Shown: positions 34,652 through 44,684 of the stretch, in pieces
Position numbering within the stretch: the stretch's first letter is position 1
How the letters are laid out: every line of letters begins with the position of its first letter
DNA from: JAIBJN01 sp963839745
Lineage (GTDB): Bacteria > Actinomycetota > Thermoleophilia > Gaiellales > Gaiellaceae
Reading direction: 5' to 3'
Assembly (NCBI GenBank): GCA_963839745.1
Contig: CAWIWC010000010.1
Coordinates: 124,001-188,000 of the forward strand
DNA length: 64,000 nucleotides
Notes under the pieces: model-generated
Told to the model about the DNA's origin: nothing
Database searches by the model: none
What the model saw: only the letters and a program-made list of their open reading frames with translations
Made by a program: the position numbers and the translations under genes

Positions 34652-37600
34652 ATGGACCGGCCGACCAGCACGGAGACAACCGCCCTCACCCCGATCGCCC
34701 GCGTGCTCGCGGAGGGCGACCGCATGCGCGAGCTCCTCGACGACCCGGGCGAAACCCGCGTGTCGGAGCCGATCCTGCCGCTCTTCCTGGCCGCGCTCCA
34801 TCTCGCGCGCGGCGGGCCGCTCGTCTGTGTCCTTCCCGACGACGCGCAGGCGCGAGACGCCGCGGAGGGAGCGTCATGGTTCCTCGGCGAGGAGCGCGTC
34901 GGCCTCTTCGCCTCGCGCGGCGTCCGCTGGGGCAGCGGGCTCGAGCCGCCACCGCACCTCCTCGGCGAGCGGGCCCGCGCGCTCGAGGTGCTCGCCGCGG
35001 GCGGGCTCGTCTGCGCCTCCGCGCTCGGCGCGGCCGAGGGGATCCCGCCGGAGAGCTCGCGCCCGGAGCCGATCGTCCTGCGCGGCGGGGACGAGCCCGG
35101 TGTCGAGGGCCTTGCCGAACACCTCGCCCTCGCCGGCTACGAGCGGGTCGCCCAGGCAGAGGAGCGCGGCCAGTTCGCCGTGCGCGGCGGCATCGTCGAC
35201 GTCTTCCCCTCGACCGGCCGAGAGCCCGTGCGCGTCGAGCTCTTCGGCGACGAGATCGAGTCGCTGCGCGCGTTCTCGCCCTTCACGCAGCGGACGCTCC
35301 ACGAGCTCGACGAGGCGACGGTCTATCCGGCGGCCGAACGTCTCGCGGGCGACCTGGAGCCGATGCTCGTCGACGAAGAGGCGGGCGAGGCGCCGCCGAT
35401 CCCTGCCGACCTGGTGGCGCCGCTCCCGCCGCCGCACCTCGTCTGGCAGGCGGACGAGGTCGAGGAGGTCGTGCGCGAGGAGCTCGGGGCGACCCTCGAG
35501 CTCGGCGACGCGCTGCGCGTAACACAGCTCCCCGCCGGCCAGCGCCACTCGTTCGAGGCCCAGCGGCCGGCGGTGGCCGCCCGCGGGCTCAGCGAGGCCG
35601 AGCGCGACCTGCTCGCGTTCGTGCGCGGGGGAAACCGCGTCGTCGTGACGTTCGCCCACCTCGGCGAGGCGCTGCGGACGAAGGCGCTGCTCCGCCGGGT
35701 GGAGGCGGTCGTGGTCGAGCCGGGAGAGGCGCTTCCCGAGGAGCCGGGCCTCGTGTTCGCCGTCTCTCCGGCGCGGCGCGGCTTCGTCCTGCGCGACCTC
35801 GGCATCGCGCTCCTCCCGGACACCCAGGTCTTCCGCAAGCGCCCTCCGCGCGCCGACGTCAGGGTCGGCCGCGCCCTCCAGAGCTTCGCCGACCTGCGCA
35901 CGGGCGACTACGTCGTCCACGAGGACCACGGCGTCGGGCAGCTGCTCGGCTTCGAGACGAAGACGGTCGCGGGCGTCACGCGCGACTACCTCTTCCTCGC
36001 CTTCCGCGGCGACGACCGCCTCTACGTCCCGCACGAGCAGATCGCCAAGGTCTCGCGCTACGTCGGCGCCGACGGCCACGCGCCCGCGCTCTCCAAGCTC
36101 GGCGGGAAGGCCTGGCAGACGATCAAGAGCCGCGCGCGCGCGGGCGCGCACGAGCTCGCGGGCGAGCTGCTCGCCCTCTACGCGCAGCGCCAGCGGGCGG
36201 AGGGCCTTGCCTACGAAGCCGACAACGAGCTCGTCGAGCAGCTCGAGGCGAGCTTCCCGTTCGAGGAGACGCCCGACCAGCGCGTCGCCATCGAGGTGGT
36301 GAAGGAGGACCTCGAGTCGGCCCGGCCGATGGACCGCCTCGTCGCGGGCGACGTCGGCTTCGGGAAGACGGAGGTCGCCGTGCGCGCCGCCTTCGTCGCC
36401 GTCGCCAACAGCAAGCAGGTGCTCTTCCTCGCCCCGACGACGATCCTCGCGCAGCAGCACTGGAACACGTTCCGCGAGCGCTACCGCGACCTCCCCGTCA
36501 CGGTCGAGCTCGCCTCGCGCTTCCGCAAGCCGGCCGAGGTCAAGCGCGTCCTCGCGGAGTTCACGGCCGGAAAGGTCGACGTGATCGTGGGGACGCACCG
36601 CCTGCTCTCCCGCGACGTCGTGCCCAATGATCTGGGCCTCGTGATCGTCGACGAGGAGCAGCGCTTCGGCGTCGCGCAGAAGGAGCTGATGCGCCAGCTG
36701 CGGCTCGAGGTCGACGTCCTGGCGCTCTCGGCAACGCCCATCCCGCGCACGCTGCACATGTCGCTCGCCGGCCTCCGCGACATCAGCGTCATCGAGACGC
36801 CGCCACAGGGGCGCCGGCCGATCCGCACGCACGTGGGCGAGTACGACGAGGAGCTCGTGCGCGAGGCGCTGCTGCGCGAGCACCGGCGCGAGGGCCAGTC
36901 GTTCTTTCTCCACAATCGCGTCGAGACCATCGAGGAAGCGGCCGAGCACATCCGCCAGCTCGTGCCCGAGCTGCGTGTGACCGTTGCGCACGGGCAGATG
37001 CCGGAGCGCGAGCTCGAGGGCCACATGCTCTCGTTCCTGGCCGGCGACGCAGACGTTCTCGTCTCGACCACGATCATCGAGTCAGGCCTCGACATCCCCC
37101 AGGCGAACACGCTGATCGTCGAGCGCGCGGACACGCTCGGGCTCGCCCAGCTCTACCAGATCCGGGGACGGGTGGGCCGTAGCGACGAGGTCGCCCACGC
37201 CTACCTCTTCTATCCCGACGGGCAGGAGCTGACCCCGGAGGCCCGCGCCCGCCTGGCGACCCTCGCCGACCACACCGAGCTGGGGAGCGGCTTCGCCATC
37301 GCGATGCGCGACCTCGAGATCCGGGGCGCGGGCAACCTCCTCGGCGCCGAGCAGTCCGGGCACGTGGCCGCGATCGGGTTCGAGCTCTACGTCGAGCTCC
37401 TCGGCGAGGCCGTCGCCGAGCTCTCCGGCACGCGCCGCGCCGTTGCCCGCCCCGTGCGGGTCGACGCCCAGGTGGACGCGTACGTTCCGCCGGACTACAT
37501 GCCGGCCGAGGCCCAGAAGATCGACCTCCATCGCCGCCTCGCGCTCGTGGAGTCCGAGGACGAGCTGCGCGAGCTCCACGCGGCGACCCAGGATCGCTTC

Positions 37601-37873
37601 GGGCCGGTCCCCGAGCCGGTCGAGAACCTGTTCGCCATCCAGGAGGCGAAGCTCAAGCTCGCGCGGATCGGCGCGGACTACCTCGTCTTCCGCGGCGGGC
37701 GTGCGGTCGTCGGGCCGCTCGTGCTCGGATCCGCCGAGCTGAGGACGCTGCGCACGAGCGCGCCCACTGCCGTGTACTCGAGTGCGAAGCGCGAGCTCAC
37801 CCAGAGGGGGGACGGGTTCCCCCAAGCGCTCGCGCTGGTCGATGGTATCCTCGATCTACGGCTTTCGGCCTAG
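34652..37873 (+). CDS. mfd: Transcription-repair coupling factor Mfd
   Basis: 1073 aa. Translocase that removes stalled RNA polymerase and recruits UvrA. N-terminal UvrB-like part (about 20-380), RNA-polymerase-interaction domain (about 410-480, GDYVVHEDHGVGQLLGFETK), then the helicase: Walker A AGDVGFGKTEVA, DEEQ box VIVDEEQRFG, SATPIPRTLHMSLAGLRDIS, and motif VI QIRGRVGRSDEVAHAYLFY. C-terminal TRCF domain at about 930-1060. Normal length. The GATACGAT box about 30 nt upstream may be its promoter. Confidence 0.96.
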   Translation: MDRPTSTETTALTPIARVLAEGDRMRELLDDPGETRVSEPILPLFLAALHLARGGPLVCVLPDDAQARDAAEGASWFLGEERVGLFASRGVRWGSGLEPPPHLLGERARALEVLAAGGLVCASALGAAEGIPPESSRPEPIVLRGGDEPGVEGLAEHLALAGYERVAQAEERGQFAVRGGIVDVFPSTGREPVRVELFGDEIESLRAFSPFTQRTLHELDEATVYPAAERLAGDLEPMLVDEEAGEAPPIPADLVAPLPPPHLVWQADEVEEVVREELGATLELGDALRVTQLPAGQRHSFEAQRPAVAARGLSEAERDLLAFVRGGNRVVVTFAHLGEALRTKALLRRVEAVVVEPGEALPEEPGLVFAVSPARRGFVLRDLGIALLPDTQVFRKRPPRADVRVGRALQSFADLRTGDYVVHEDHGVGQLLGFETKTVAGVTRDYLFLAFRGDDRLYVPHEQIAKVSRYVGADGHAPALSKLGGKAWQTIKSRARAGAHELAGELLALYAQRQRAEGLAYEADNELVEQLEASFPFEETPDQRVAIEVVKEDLESARPMDRLVAGDVGFGKTEVAVRAAFVAVANSKQVLFLAPTTILAQQHWNTFRERYRDLPVTVELASRFRKPAEVKRVLAEFTAGKVDVIVGTHRLLSRDVVPNDLGLVIVDEEQRFGVAQKELMRQLRLEVDVLALSATPIPRTLHMSLAGLRDISVIETPPQGRRPIRTHVGEYDEELVREALLREHRREGQSFFLHNRVETIEEAAEHIRQLVPELRVTVAHGQMPERELEGHMLSFLAGDADVLVSTTIIESGLDIPQANTLIVERADTLGLAQLYQIRGRVGRSDEVAHAYLFYPDGQELTPEARARLATLADHTELGSGFAIAMRDLEIRGAGNLLGAEQSGHVAAIGFELYVELLGEAVAELSGTRRAVARPVRVDAQVDAYVPPDYMPAEAQKIDLHRRLALVESEDELRELHAATQDRFGPVPEPVENLFAIQEAKLKLARIGADYLVFRGGRAVVGPLVLGSAELRTLRTSAPTAVYSSAKRELTQRGDGFPQALALVDGILDLRLSA

Positions 37874-37886
37874 CTGTCCGCCCACG

Positions 37887-38955
37887 ATGCCTTTTTGGAC
37901 TCGTTTCATCGCCCTTCTTGCTGCGCTCGCGCTCGCCGTGGCGGCCGCGGGCTGCGGCGGCGATGACGGCGGCGACGACGCCAGCGACATCGACGTCCCG
38001 GCGGACGCGATCGCGGTCGTCGGCGACAAGGAGATCTCCAAGGAGGAGTACGACAGGCTCCTCGCCTCGGCCGAGAAGACCTACGAAGCGCGCGAGCAGG
38101 AGTTCCCGGCGGCGGGGACGCCCGAGTTCGCGCAGCTCCGCAACGCGATCGTCCGCAGCCTCGTCGAGAAGGCGCAGTTCGAGATCGCGGCCGAGGAGCT
38201 CGACGTCACCGTCACCGACGAGGACGTCGACAAGCGCCTCACGGAGCTGAAGGAGCAGTTCTTCGAGGGCGACGAGCAGAAGTACAAGGACGAGCTCGAG
38301 GCGCAGGGCCTCACCGAGGAGCAGGTCAGGACCGACCTGCGGACGCGCATCCTCTCCGAGAAGGTCTTCGAGAAGGTCACGAACCAGGTCGAGGTCACGG
38401 ACGACGACGTCCAGGCCTACTACGAGGAGAACGAGGCGCAGTTCGAGACGCCCGCCTCGCGCGACGTCCGCCACATCCTCGTCAAGTCGAAGGCGAAGGC
38501 CGACCAGCTGCACGCTCAGCTCGAGGGCGGCGCGGACTTCGCGAAGCTCGCGCGGCAGTTCTCGACGGACCCGGCCTCCGAAGAAGGACGGCGGCAAGTT
38601 CACGGCGCAGCAGGGCGCGACGGTGGCGCCGTTCGACAAGGTCGCCTTCGAGCTCGAGACCGGCGAGCTCTCCGAGCCGGTCAAGACCCAGTTCGGCTGG
38701 CACATCATCGAGGCGGTCGCGGATGTTGAGGAGGCCTCGACGCAGGAGCTTGCCGCGGTCGAGGAGCAGATCAGCGAGACGCTGCTCGAGGAGAAGAAGA
38801 ACACGCGGATCAACGAGTGGATCGAGGAGCTGCGGGCCCGCTTCGAGGATCAGACCGCGTACGCGCCCGGCTTCGAGCCGCCTCCGCCCGCCGAGACGAC
38901 GACCGGCGAGGGCGACACGCCGGCCGAGACCGGGACCGAGACCGAGACCGAGTAG
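37887..38955 (+). CDS. PpiC/SurA-like peptidylprolyl isomerase lipoprotein, interrupted by a single-base insertion
   Basis: About 355 aa when repaired. Lipobox AAAGC gives a lipid-anchored protein; a Gly/Asp spacer follows, then a SurA_N-like helical domain (about 40-185) and a parvulin domain: DVRHILVKSKAKADQLHAQL, ADFAKLARQFSTDPAS, and in the next frame GELSEPVKTQFGWHIIEAV. The frame changes by one near 38580 (TCC-G-AAGAAG), where dropping one base restores KKDGGKFTAQQG. It folds secreted proteins at the cell surface. A Thr/Glu tail ends it; mazG starts 4 bp later. Confidence 0.88.
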
Positions 38956-38959
38956 CCCG

Positions 38960-39762
38960 GTGGGCGGCGGCGACGGCCTCGAGCAGGCGCTCGTCGAACT
39001 TCAGGAGCTGGCGGAGCGGCTGCGGCGCGACTGTCCCTGGGACCGTGCGCAGACCGCGAAGACGATCGTCCCGCACACCGTCGAGGAGGCCTACGAGGTC
39101 GCCGACGCTGCGCTCGCAGAGGACGACGCGAAGCTCCTGGACGAGCTCGGCGACCTGTTGTTCCAGACGGTGTTCCTCGCGCTCCTGCTCGAAGAGCGCG
39201 GCTCCGGCGACCTGGCCGAGGTCGCCCGCGGCATCCGGGCGAAGCTGATCCGCCGCCATCCGCACGTCTTCGGCGACGCGGAGCTCGAGACGCCTGCCGC
39301 CGTGAAGGGCCGCTGGGAGGAGCTGAAGCGCGAGCAGGAGGAGCGCGAGGGAATCTTCCACCACGTCCCGGAGCAGCTGCCTCCGCTTCTGCACGCTCGC
39401 AAGGTCCAGAAGCGCGCGGCGGCCGCCGGGTTCGACTACCCGGAGCTCGACGGCGCGCTCGGCGATCTCGACGACGAGCTCGCCGAGCTGCGTGAGGCAA
39501 TCGCCGCCGCGCCGGAGCGGGCGGCCGAGACGGAGCCCGACGCGCACGTGTTCGACGAGCTCGGCGACGTCCTCTTCGCCGCGGTCAACGTCTCGCGACG
39601 CCTGGACGTCGACCCCGAGCTCGCGCTCCGCGCGGCGAGCCGGCGCTTCGTCGAGCGCGTGGAGCGCGCGGCGGAGCTCGCCGGCGAGGAGGGCAGGGAC
39701 TGGGAGTCGCTCCCGCTGGAGGAGCAGGATCGGTACTTCGACCGGGCAAAGGAGGGCATTCG

Positions 39763-39766
<4 letters not shown>
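38960..39766 (+). CDS. mazG: Nucleoside triphosphate pyrophosphohydrolase MazG
   Basis: 268 aa. Two MazG domains. The first has DCPWDRAQTAKTIVPHTVEE then AYEVADA and LDELGDLLFQTVFLALL, the EExxE-12-ExxD metal site; the second has FDELGDVLFAAVNVSRR. It clears non-canonical or excess NTPs. GTG 38960 chosen just after the ppiC stop; the end overlaps eno (GTGA). Position between a PpiC lipoprotein and eno is conserved in actinobacteria. Confidence 0.92.
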
Positions 39767-41041
<1,275 letters not shown>

Positions 41042-41066
41042 CACGCACCGCCACCGCAGTGTTGCG

Positions 41067-41072
41067 TAGCAT
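41067..41072 (+). promoter_or_regulatory. -10-like TAGCAT, leaderless start of the GFA gene
   Basis: TAGCAT ends 8 nt before GTG 41081; no Shine-Dalgarno. Confidence 0.4.
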
Positions 41073-41080
41073 CTGCGCGC

Positions 41081-41485
41081 GTGGAGGCACGAGTACGCAC
41101 CGGCGGATGTCTCTGCGGGGCGGTCCGCTACAGCGTTCGCGGTGACCCTGTGCATGTCCGGCGTTGCCACTGCGCGGATTGCAGAAAGGAGTCTGGGAGC
41201 GCCTTCACTGTGTACGCGCACTGGCCCGTCGAGGCGTTTGAGATGAGCGGCGAGATCTCAAGCTTTGACGGTCGCGGCTTCTGCCCCCGCTGTGGGTCTC
41301 GGCTCATTGACACAGCCGACCCTGGCGACACCCTCATCGAGATTCGGATTGGAAGTCTGGATGAGGCGCCCTTCGAGCTGAAGCCCGAATCCGAGATCTG
41401 GGTGAAGCGGCGCGAGAGCTGGATACCGCCGGTCGAGGGCGCAGCGCAGCACGACGAGAGCGCAGCGCAGCACGACGAGAGCTAG
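41081..41485 (+). CDS. GFA-family (glutathione-dependent formaldehyde-activating-like) zinc protein
   Basis: 134 aa. GGCLCGAVRYSVRG, CHCADCRKESGSAFTVYAH and FCPRCGSRLIDTADPGDT are the three zinc-ligand blocks of the Mss4-like GFA fold. Function of most members is not known. Codon use is less GC-biased than its neighbours (for example TTT, AGA, ATT), a hint of recent transfer. The last 14 residues are a tandem copy of AAQHDES. It separates eno from pyk. Confidence 0.88.
   Translation: MEARVRTGGCLCGAVRYSVRGDPVHVRRCHCADCRKESGSAFTVYAHWPVEAFEMSGEISSFDGRGFCPRCGSRLIDTADPGDTLIEIRIGSLDEAPFELKPESEIWVKRRESWIPPVEGAAQHDESAAQHDES
41441..41482 (+). repeat. Two tandem 21-bp units encoding AAQHDES twice
   Basis: Two identical 21-bp units end the GFA gene just before its TAG stop. 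A recent duplication that lengthens the C-terminus by seven residues. Confidence 0.9.
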
Positions 41486-41613
41486 CAGCCCACTCGCTCG
41501 GCGCCGCAGTGCCGTGGCGGTATCGATCTCAGGGACATTCCCGAACGCTGGCCCACCCGGCGCCGGCACACGCTCGGCTCACATCCGCGCGCCACGCGCG
41601 CGGAATTTCGTCG

Positions 41614-41638
41614 TAGTGTCGAAATTGGGGGCTCCCCC
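41614..41638 (+). promoter_or_regulatory. TAGTGT-N5-TTGGGGGCTCCCCC element upstream of pyk
   Basis: Same layout and spacing as the element at 34172-34196. It lies 56 bp before the pyk start in a 208-bp stretch (41486-41693) with no ORF. The GGGGGCTCCCCC arm could form a hairpin in the 5' leader. A second -10-like box, TAACGT (41681-41686), is nearer the GTG. Confidence 0.35.
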
Positions 41639-41693
41639 GGGTGCCCGGGATGCCCGTGCGGGAGCGGCCTCCGGCCGCGCTAACGTGCCTGCT

Positions 41694-43112
41694 GTGACCT
41701 ACGGGCACCGCCGCACCAAGATCGTCTGCACGATCGGGCCGGCGACGGCGTCCGCGGCCGCCGTCGACCGGCTCGTCGAGGCGGGCATGGACGCCGCCCG
41801 GCTCAATTTCTCGCACGGGACGCACGAGGAGCACGGCGAGCGGGCCCGGCTCGTGCGCGACGCGCAGGAGCGCTTTGGCCGGCCGCTGGCGCTGATCGCC
41901 GACCTGCAGGGGCCGAAGCTCCGGGTCGGCGACCTTGACACCCCGCGGATCCTCGTCGAGGGCGACTCGGTCGTGCTGAGCGGCGGCGAGAACGGCTCGA
42001 CGGGCGACCTGCCCGTCCTTCCGGCGGTGCTCACCCAGGTTCTCCAGCCGGGCCACGAGGTCCTCATCGACGACGGGCTCGTCCGCCTGCGCGTCGAGGA
42101 GGTCGACGGAGTCCGCGTCCGCACCACCGTCGTCGTCGGCGGCGCCGTGGGCGCGCACAAGGGCGTCAACGTGCCGGGCGTCCCGATCCCCGTTCCCTCG
42201 GTGACCGAGAAGGACCTGCACGACCTCGAGTTCGCCCTCTCGCTCGACGTCGACTACGTCGCGCTCTCCTTCGTCCGCTCGGCGGAGGACTGCCGCGGTC
42301 TGCGGGAGCTCCTGAACGCCGCGGATGCAAAGGCGCTCGTGATCGCGAAGATCGAGAAGGCCGAGGCGCTCGAAGAGCTCGACATGATCGTCAGCGCCGC
42401 CGACGCGGTCATGGTCGCCCGCGGCGACCTCGGCGTCGAGATCGGCCCCGCGGCCGTGCCGCTCGTCCAGAAGCGCGTAATCCTCTCCGCCCTCGAGCAC
42501 GGGAAGCCCGCAATCACGGCCACGCAGATGCTCGAGTCCATGATCACGCGGCCCGAGCCGACGAGGGCGGAGGCGAGCGACGTGGCCAACGCCATCCTCG
42601 ACGGGACCTCGGCGGTCATGCTCTCGGGCGAGACCGCGGTCGGCCAGTACCCGTTCGAGAGCGTCGCCTTCATGGACCGTATCGCGCAGGTGATCGAGCC
42701 GAGCGTCGGCTACCGCCACGAGCTCGCGCAGGCGGCCGACCAGCCGTTCCCGACCGTCGGCGAGGCGATGTCCAATGCCGCCTGCGACATCGCCGAGGTG
42801 CTCGGCGCCGCGGCCATCCTCGTCCCCACCTACTCGGGGCGCACTGCCTCGGCCGTGGCCCGCCACCGTCCCCGCCGGCCGATCATCGCCGTGACGCACA
42901 AGCGCCACGCGGTGCAGCAGCTCGCGATCGAGTGGGGCGTGGTCTCCGCGGAGATCGAGGAGGCGAAGAACGTCGACGACCTCTGGGCGCGCGCGCTCGA
43001 GGCCGCGCGCGAGACCGGGCTCGTGAACCCGGGCGACCGCATCGTCATCACCGCCGGCACCGCGGTGAACGTGCCGGGCACCACGAACGTCATCAAGGTC
43101 GAGACGGCCTGA
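41694..43112 (+). CDS. pyk: Pyruvate kinase
   Basis: 472 aa. RRTKIVCTIGPATASAAAVD and AGMDAARLNFSHGTHEEH start the barrel; the B domain follows; IAKIEKAEALEELDMIVSAA, MVARGDLGVEIG, ATQMLESMITRPEPTRAEAS and DGTSAVMLSGETAVGQYP carry the metal, PEP and ADP sites. The C-terminal regulatory domain ends TNVIKVETA. GTG 41694 fits family N-termini. With eno it places two late glycolytic genes within 3 kb. Confidence 0.97.
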   Translation: MTYGHRRTKIVCTIGPATASAAAVDRLVEAGMDAARLNFSHGTHEEHGERARLVRDAQERFGRPLALIADLQGPKLRVGDLDTPRILVEGDSVVLSGGENGSTGDLPVLPAVLTQVLQPGHEVLIDDGLVRLRVEEVDGVRVRTTVVVGGAVGAHKGVNVPGVPIPVPSVTEKDLHDLEFALSLDVDYVALSFVRSAEDCRGLRELLNAADAKALVIAKIEKAEALEELDMIVSAADAVMVARGDLGVEIGPAAVPLVQKRVILSALEHGKPAITATQMLESMITRPEPTRAEASDVANAILDGTSAVMLSGETAVGQYPFESVAFMDRIAQVIEPSVGYRHELAQAADQPFPTVGEAMSNAACDIAEVLGAAAILVPTYSGRTASAVARHRPRRPIIAVTHKRHAVQQLAIEWGVVSAEIEEAKNVDDLWARALEAARETGLVNPGDRIVITAGTAVNVPGTTNVIKVETA

Positions 43113-43150
43113 GCGCGGAGCGGGCCGTGTCCGTCCGACCCGGTTCGTAA

Positions 43151-43210
43151 CCTTCCACCTACCGCGGGAAGGAGGCCATGGGCTGCGGTCGAAGTTCGCA
43201 TGCCCATGGC
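43151..43210 (+). promoter_or_regulatory. Nested hairpins covering the Shine-Dalgarno and start codons upstream of ftsB
   Basis: CCTTCC (43151-43156) pairs with GGAAGG (43167-43172), which is part of the only strong Shine-Dalgarno. GCCATGGGC (43175-43183) pairs perfectly with GCCCATGGC (43202-43210), holding an out-of-frame ATG in one arm and the in-frame ATG 43206 in the other. This could control translation of the divisome gene. Confidence 0.4.
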
Positions 43211-43559
43211 AGCCCGGGGTCGTCGCCGCGCATCCAATCGTCCCTCGAAGTCCGCACTCGCGCTTCGGTGGATCGGCGTCGCCGTGCTCCTGGTGGTCGC
43301 GGTCGGCTACGTCCAGCCGATCCGGGCCTATCAGCAGGCGCAGGACGACGTCGCCGTGCGCCGCGCGCAGGTGGAGCGAATGGAGCAGCGGAACGAGCGC
43401 CTGGAGAAGCAACTCGAGGAGGCCGGCACGAACGAGTTCATCGAGCGCTCCGCGCGCCGCCTCGGGCTGGTCAAGCCGGGCGAGCGTCTCTTCACCATCA
43501 CGGACGTGGATGAGTGGGAGCACGAGCGCCAGGGCCGTTCGGGGACGCGGATACCATGA
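43200..43559 (+). CDS. FtsB/DivIC-like septum formation initiator
   Basis: 119 aa. Basic N-terminus, one membrane helix (about 23-40, LRWIGVAVLLVVAVGYV), a coiled coil (about 44-80), then the ERSARRLGLVKPGERLFTI end typical of the family. It joins FtsL and FtsQ in the divisome. The order eno...ftsB-DUF501 is conserved in actinobacteria. No good ribosome site fits ATG 43200 or 43206; the only strong one serves ATG 43178, which is in another frame. Confidence 0.85.
   Translation: MPMAARGRRRASNRPSKSALALRWIGVAVLLVVAVGYVQPIRAYQQAQDDVAVRRAQVERMEQRNERLEKQLEEAGTNEFIERSARRLGLVKPGERLFTITDVDEWEHERQGRSGTRIP
43552..43557 (+). promoter_or_regulatory. -10-like TACCAT before the DUF501 gene
   Basis: TACCAT lies at the very end of ftsB, 6 nt before ATG 43564, with no Shine-Dalgarno. 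Confidence 0.35.
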
Positions 43560-43563
43560 TCGG

Positions 43564-44043
43564 ATGGACGACGGGAGGGTGGTCTCCTGGCAGCTCGGAC
43601 GTCCCGCCAAGCCGTTTCGGCGGGTGGCTGTCCGCTGTCCGCACGGCTTTCCCGCGGTTACGGAACAGGCGCCGTTCGACGACGACGGCCGGCCGTTCCC
43701 GACGACGTACTACCTGACCTGCCCCTGGCTCGTGGCCGCGATCGCACGGCTCGAGGCAGCCGGCGGCGTCGAGCGCTGGTCGCTGGAGGCCGCCTCCGAC
43801 CCGGCGCTCCGGGCGAGCCTCGAGCGGGCCGATCGCGAGCAGCGGGAGCTGCGGCCCGAGCTCGACGTGGGGATCGGCGGGACGCGGGAGCCGGGGAAGC
43901 TCAAGTGCCTCCACGCGCATGCTGCCTTCGCCCTGGCCCGGCCCGGCTACGAGCTCGGGGAGGCCGTCGTAGCCGAGGCCGGCGAGACGTGGTGCCCCGA
44001 CGCCCGCTGTGGCGCAGCCGTGAACGGGAGCGGGCCGGAGTGA
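43564..44043 (+). CDS. DUF501 protein
   Basis: 159 aa. Start VVSWQLGRPAKPFRRVAVRC then PHGFPAVTEQAPFDDDGRPFP and TTYYLTCPWL match DUF501, followed by a helical segment and CLHAHAAFALARPGYELGEA with ETWCPDARC at the end. Four Cys and two His suggest a metal site. The family follows ftsB throughout actinobacteria; function unknown. Its TGA overlaps the next ATG. Confidence 0.88.
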   Translation: MDDGRVVSWQLGRPAKPFRRVAVRCPHGFPAVTEQAPFDDDGRPFPTTYYLTCPWLVAAIARLEAAGGVERWSLEAASDPALRASLERADREQRELRPELDVGIGGTREPGKLKCLHAHAAFALARPGYELGEAVVAEAGETWCPDARCGAAVNGSGPE

Positions 44044-44354
44044 TGCTCCAGGCCGCCCGTCATCAGTGGGACGAGGGCTTGCGCCGGCTCGACGCCGAGG
44101 GCGAGGACACCGCGCGCTCGCGCCACCTCTGGATCCTGATCGAGGAGGTGGTCGCCGAGCTCCGCCGCCGCGTGGGCCAGACCTTCACGCTCGCCGACCT
44201 CGCGGGCGTGTACCAGGGCTCGGAGGACTGGGTGCGCGACGTCGTCGTCCGTTCGACGCCGCCGCGGGCGCGAGCCGGAGTCCGGGACACGGCGCTCGTC
44301 CAGGATGTGGCCTTCGCCCACTACGCGCGCGGTGCGAGCGACTATCGGCCCTGA
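44043..44354 (+). CDS. Conserved hypothetical helical protein
   Basis: 103 aa. A helical N-terminus (HQWDEGLRRLDAEG, LWILIEEVVAELRRRVGQTF), then LADLAGVYQGSEDWVRDVVV and a C-terminal segment VQDVAFAHYARGASDYRP. Looks like a conserved actinobacterial protein without known role. Starts on the DUF501 stop codon. Confidence 0.6.
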   Translation: MLQAARHQWDEGLRRLDAEGEDTARSRHLWILIEEVVAELRRRVGQTFTLADLAGVYQGSEDWVRDVVVRSTPPRARAGVRDTALVQDVAFAHYARGASDYRP

Positions 44355-44358
44355 CACG

Positions 44359-44613
44359 ATGGCCATCGAATCCCAACGAGCGCGGGCTCGGGAGCGCGAT
44401 CGCGCGCGGCGTTCGTCCACAGGGCGGCGCGTCGTGATGTGGATCCTCCGCCTGGCGGTCCTCGCGGTCGTCTTCCTTGCCGGGCTCGCGATCGGGCGGG
44501 CCGTCGAGCAGGCTCCCGAGCCGGGCGGCACCCAGACGATCGTCCGCACGATCGAGCCCTTGACCGTCGAGCCGAGGGAACGGACGGTCACCGTCACCAC
44601 GGGCGGAGGCTAG
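44359..44613 (+). CDS. Small single-span membrane protein
   Basis: 84 aa. Very basic N-terminus (1-27), a helix VMWILRLAVLAVVFLAGLAI (26-45), then a Thr/Val/Glu-rich external tail. No family recognised. It ends the ftsB-DUF501 gene run. Confidence 0.55.
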   Translation: MAIESQRARARERDRARRSSTGRRVVMWILRLAVLAVVFLAGLAIGRAVEQAPEPGGTQTIVRTIEPLTVEPRERTVTVTTGGG

Positions 44614-44634
44614 CCAGGCGTACAGGATTCGCGG

Positions 44635-44657
44635 CTTGACCGGGAAGAAAGGTCAAG
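44635..44657 (+). promoter_or_regulatory. Perfect palindrome CTTGACC-N9-GGTCAAG upstream of the BldC-REC regulator
   Basis: 7+7 inverted repeat, followed by an AT-rich stretch with seven T residues (44667-44673). It could be a binding site for the HTH-receiver protein encoded 28 bp downstream, or a weak terminator for the gene before. I favour an operator because the stem is short. Confidence 0.4.
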
Positions 44658-44684
44658 ATTTGGTAGTTTTTTTGGTTGCGGCCT

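Noticed and set aside
44635..44673. CTTGACC hairpin with T-run as an intrinsic terminator
   Set aside because: A 7-bp stem with a 9-nt loop is weak, and the T-run starts 10 bases after the stem. An operator for the downstream regulator fits better, though not proven.
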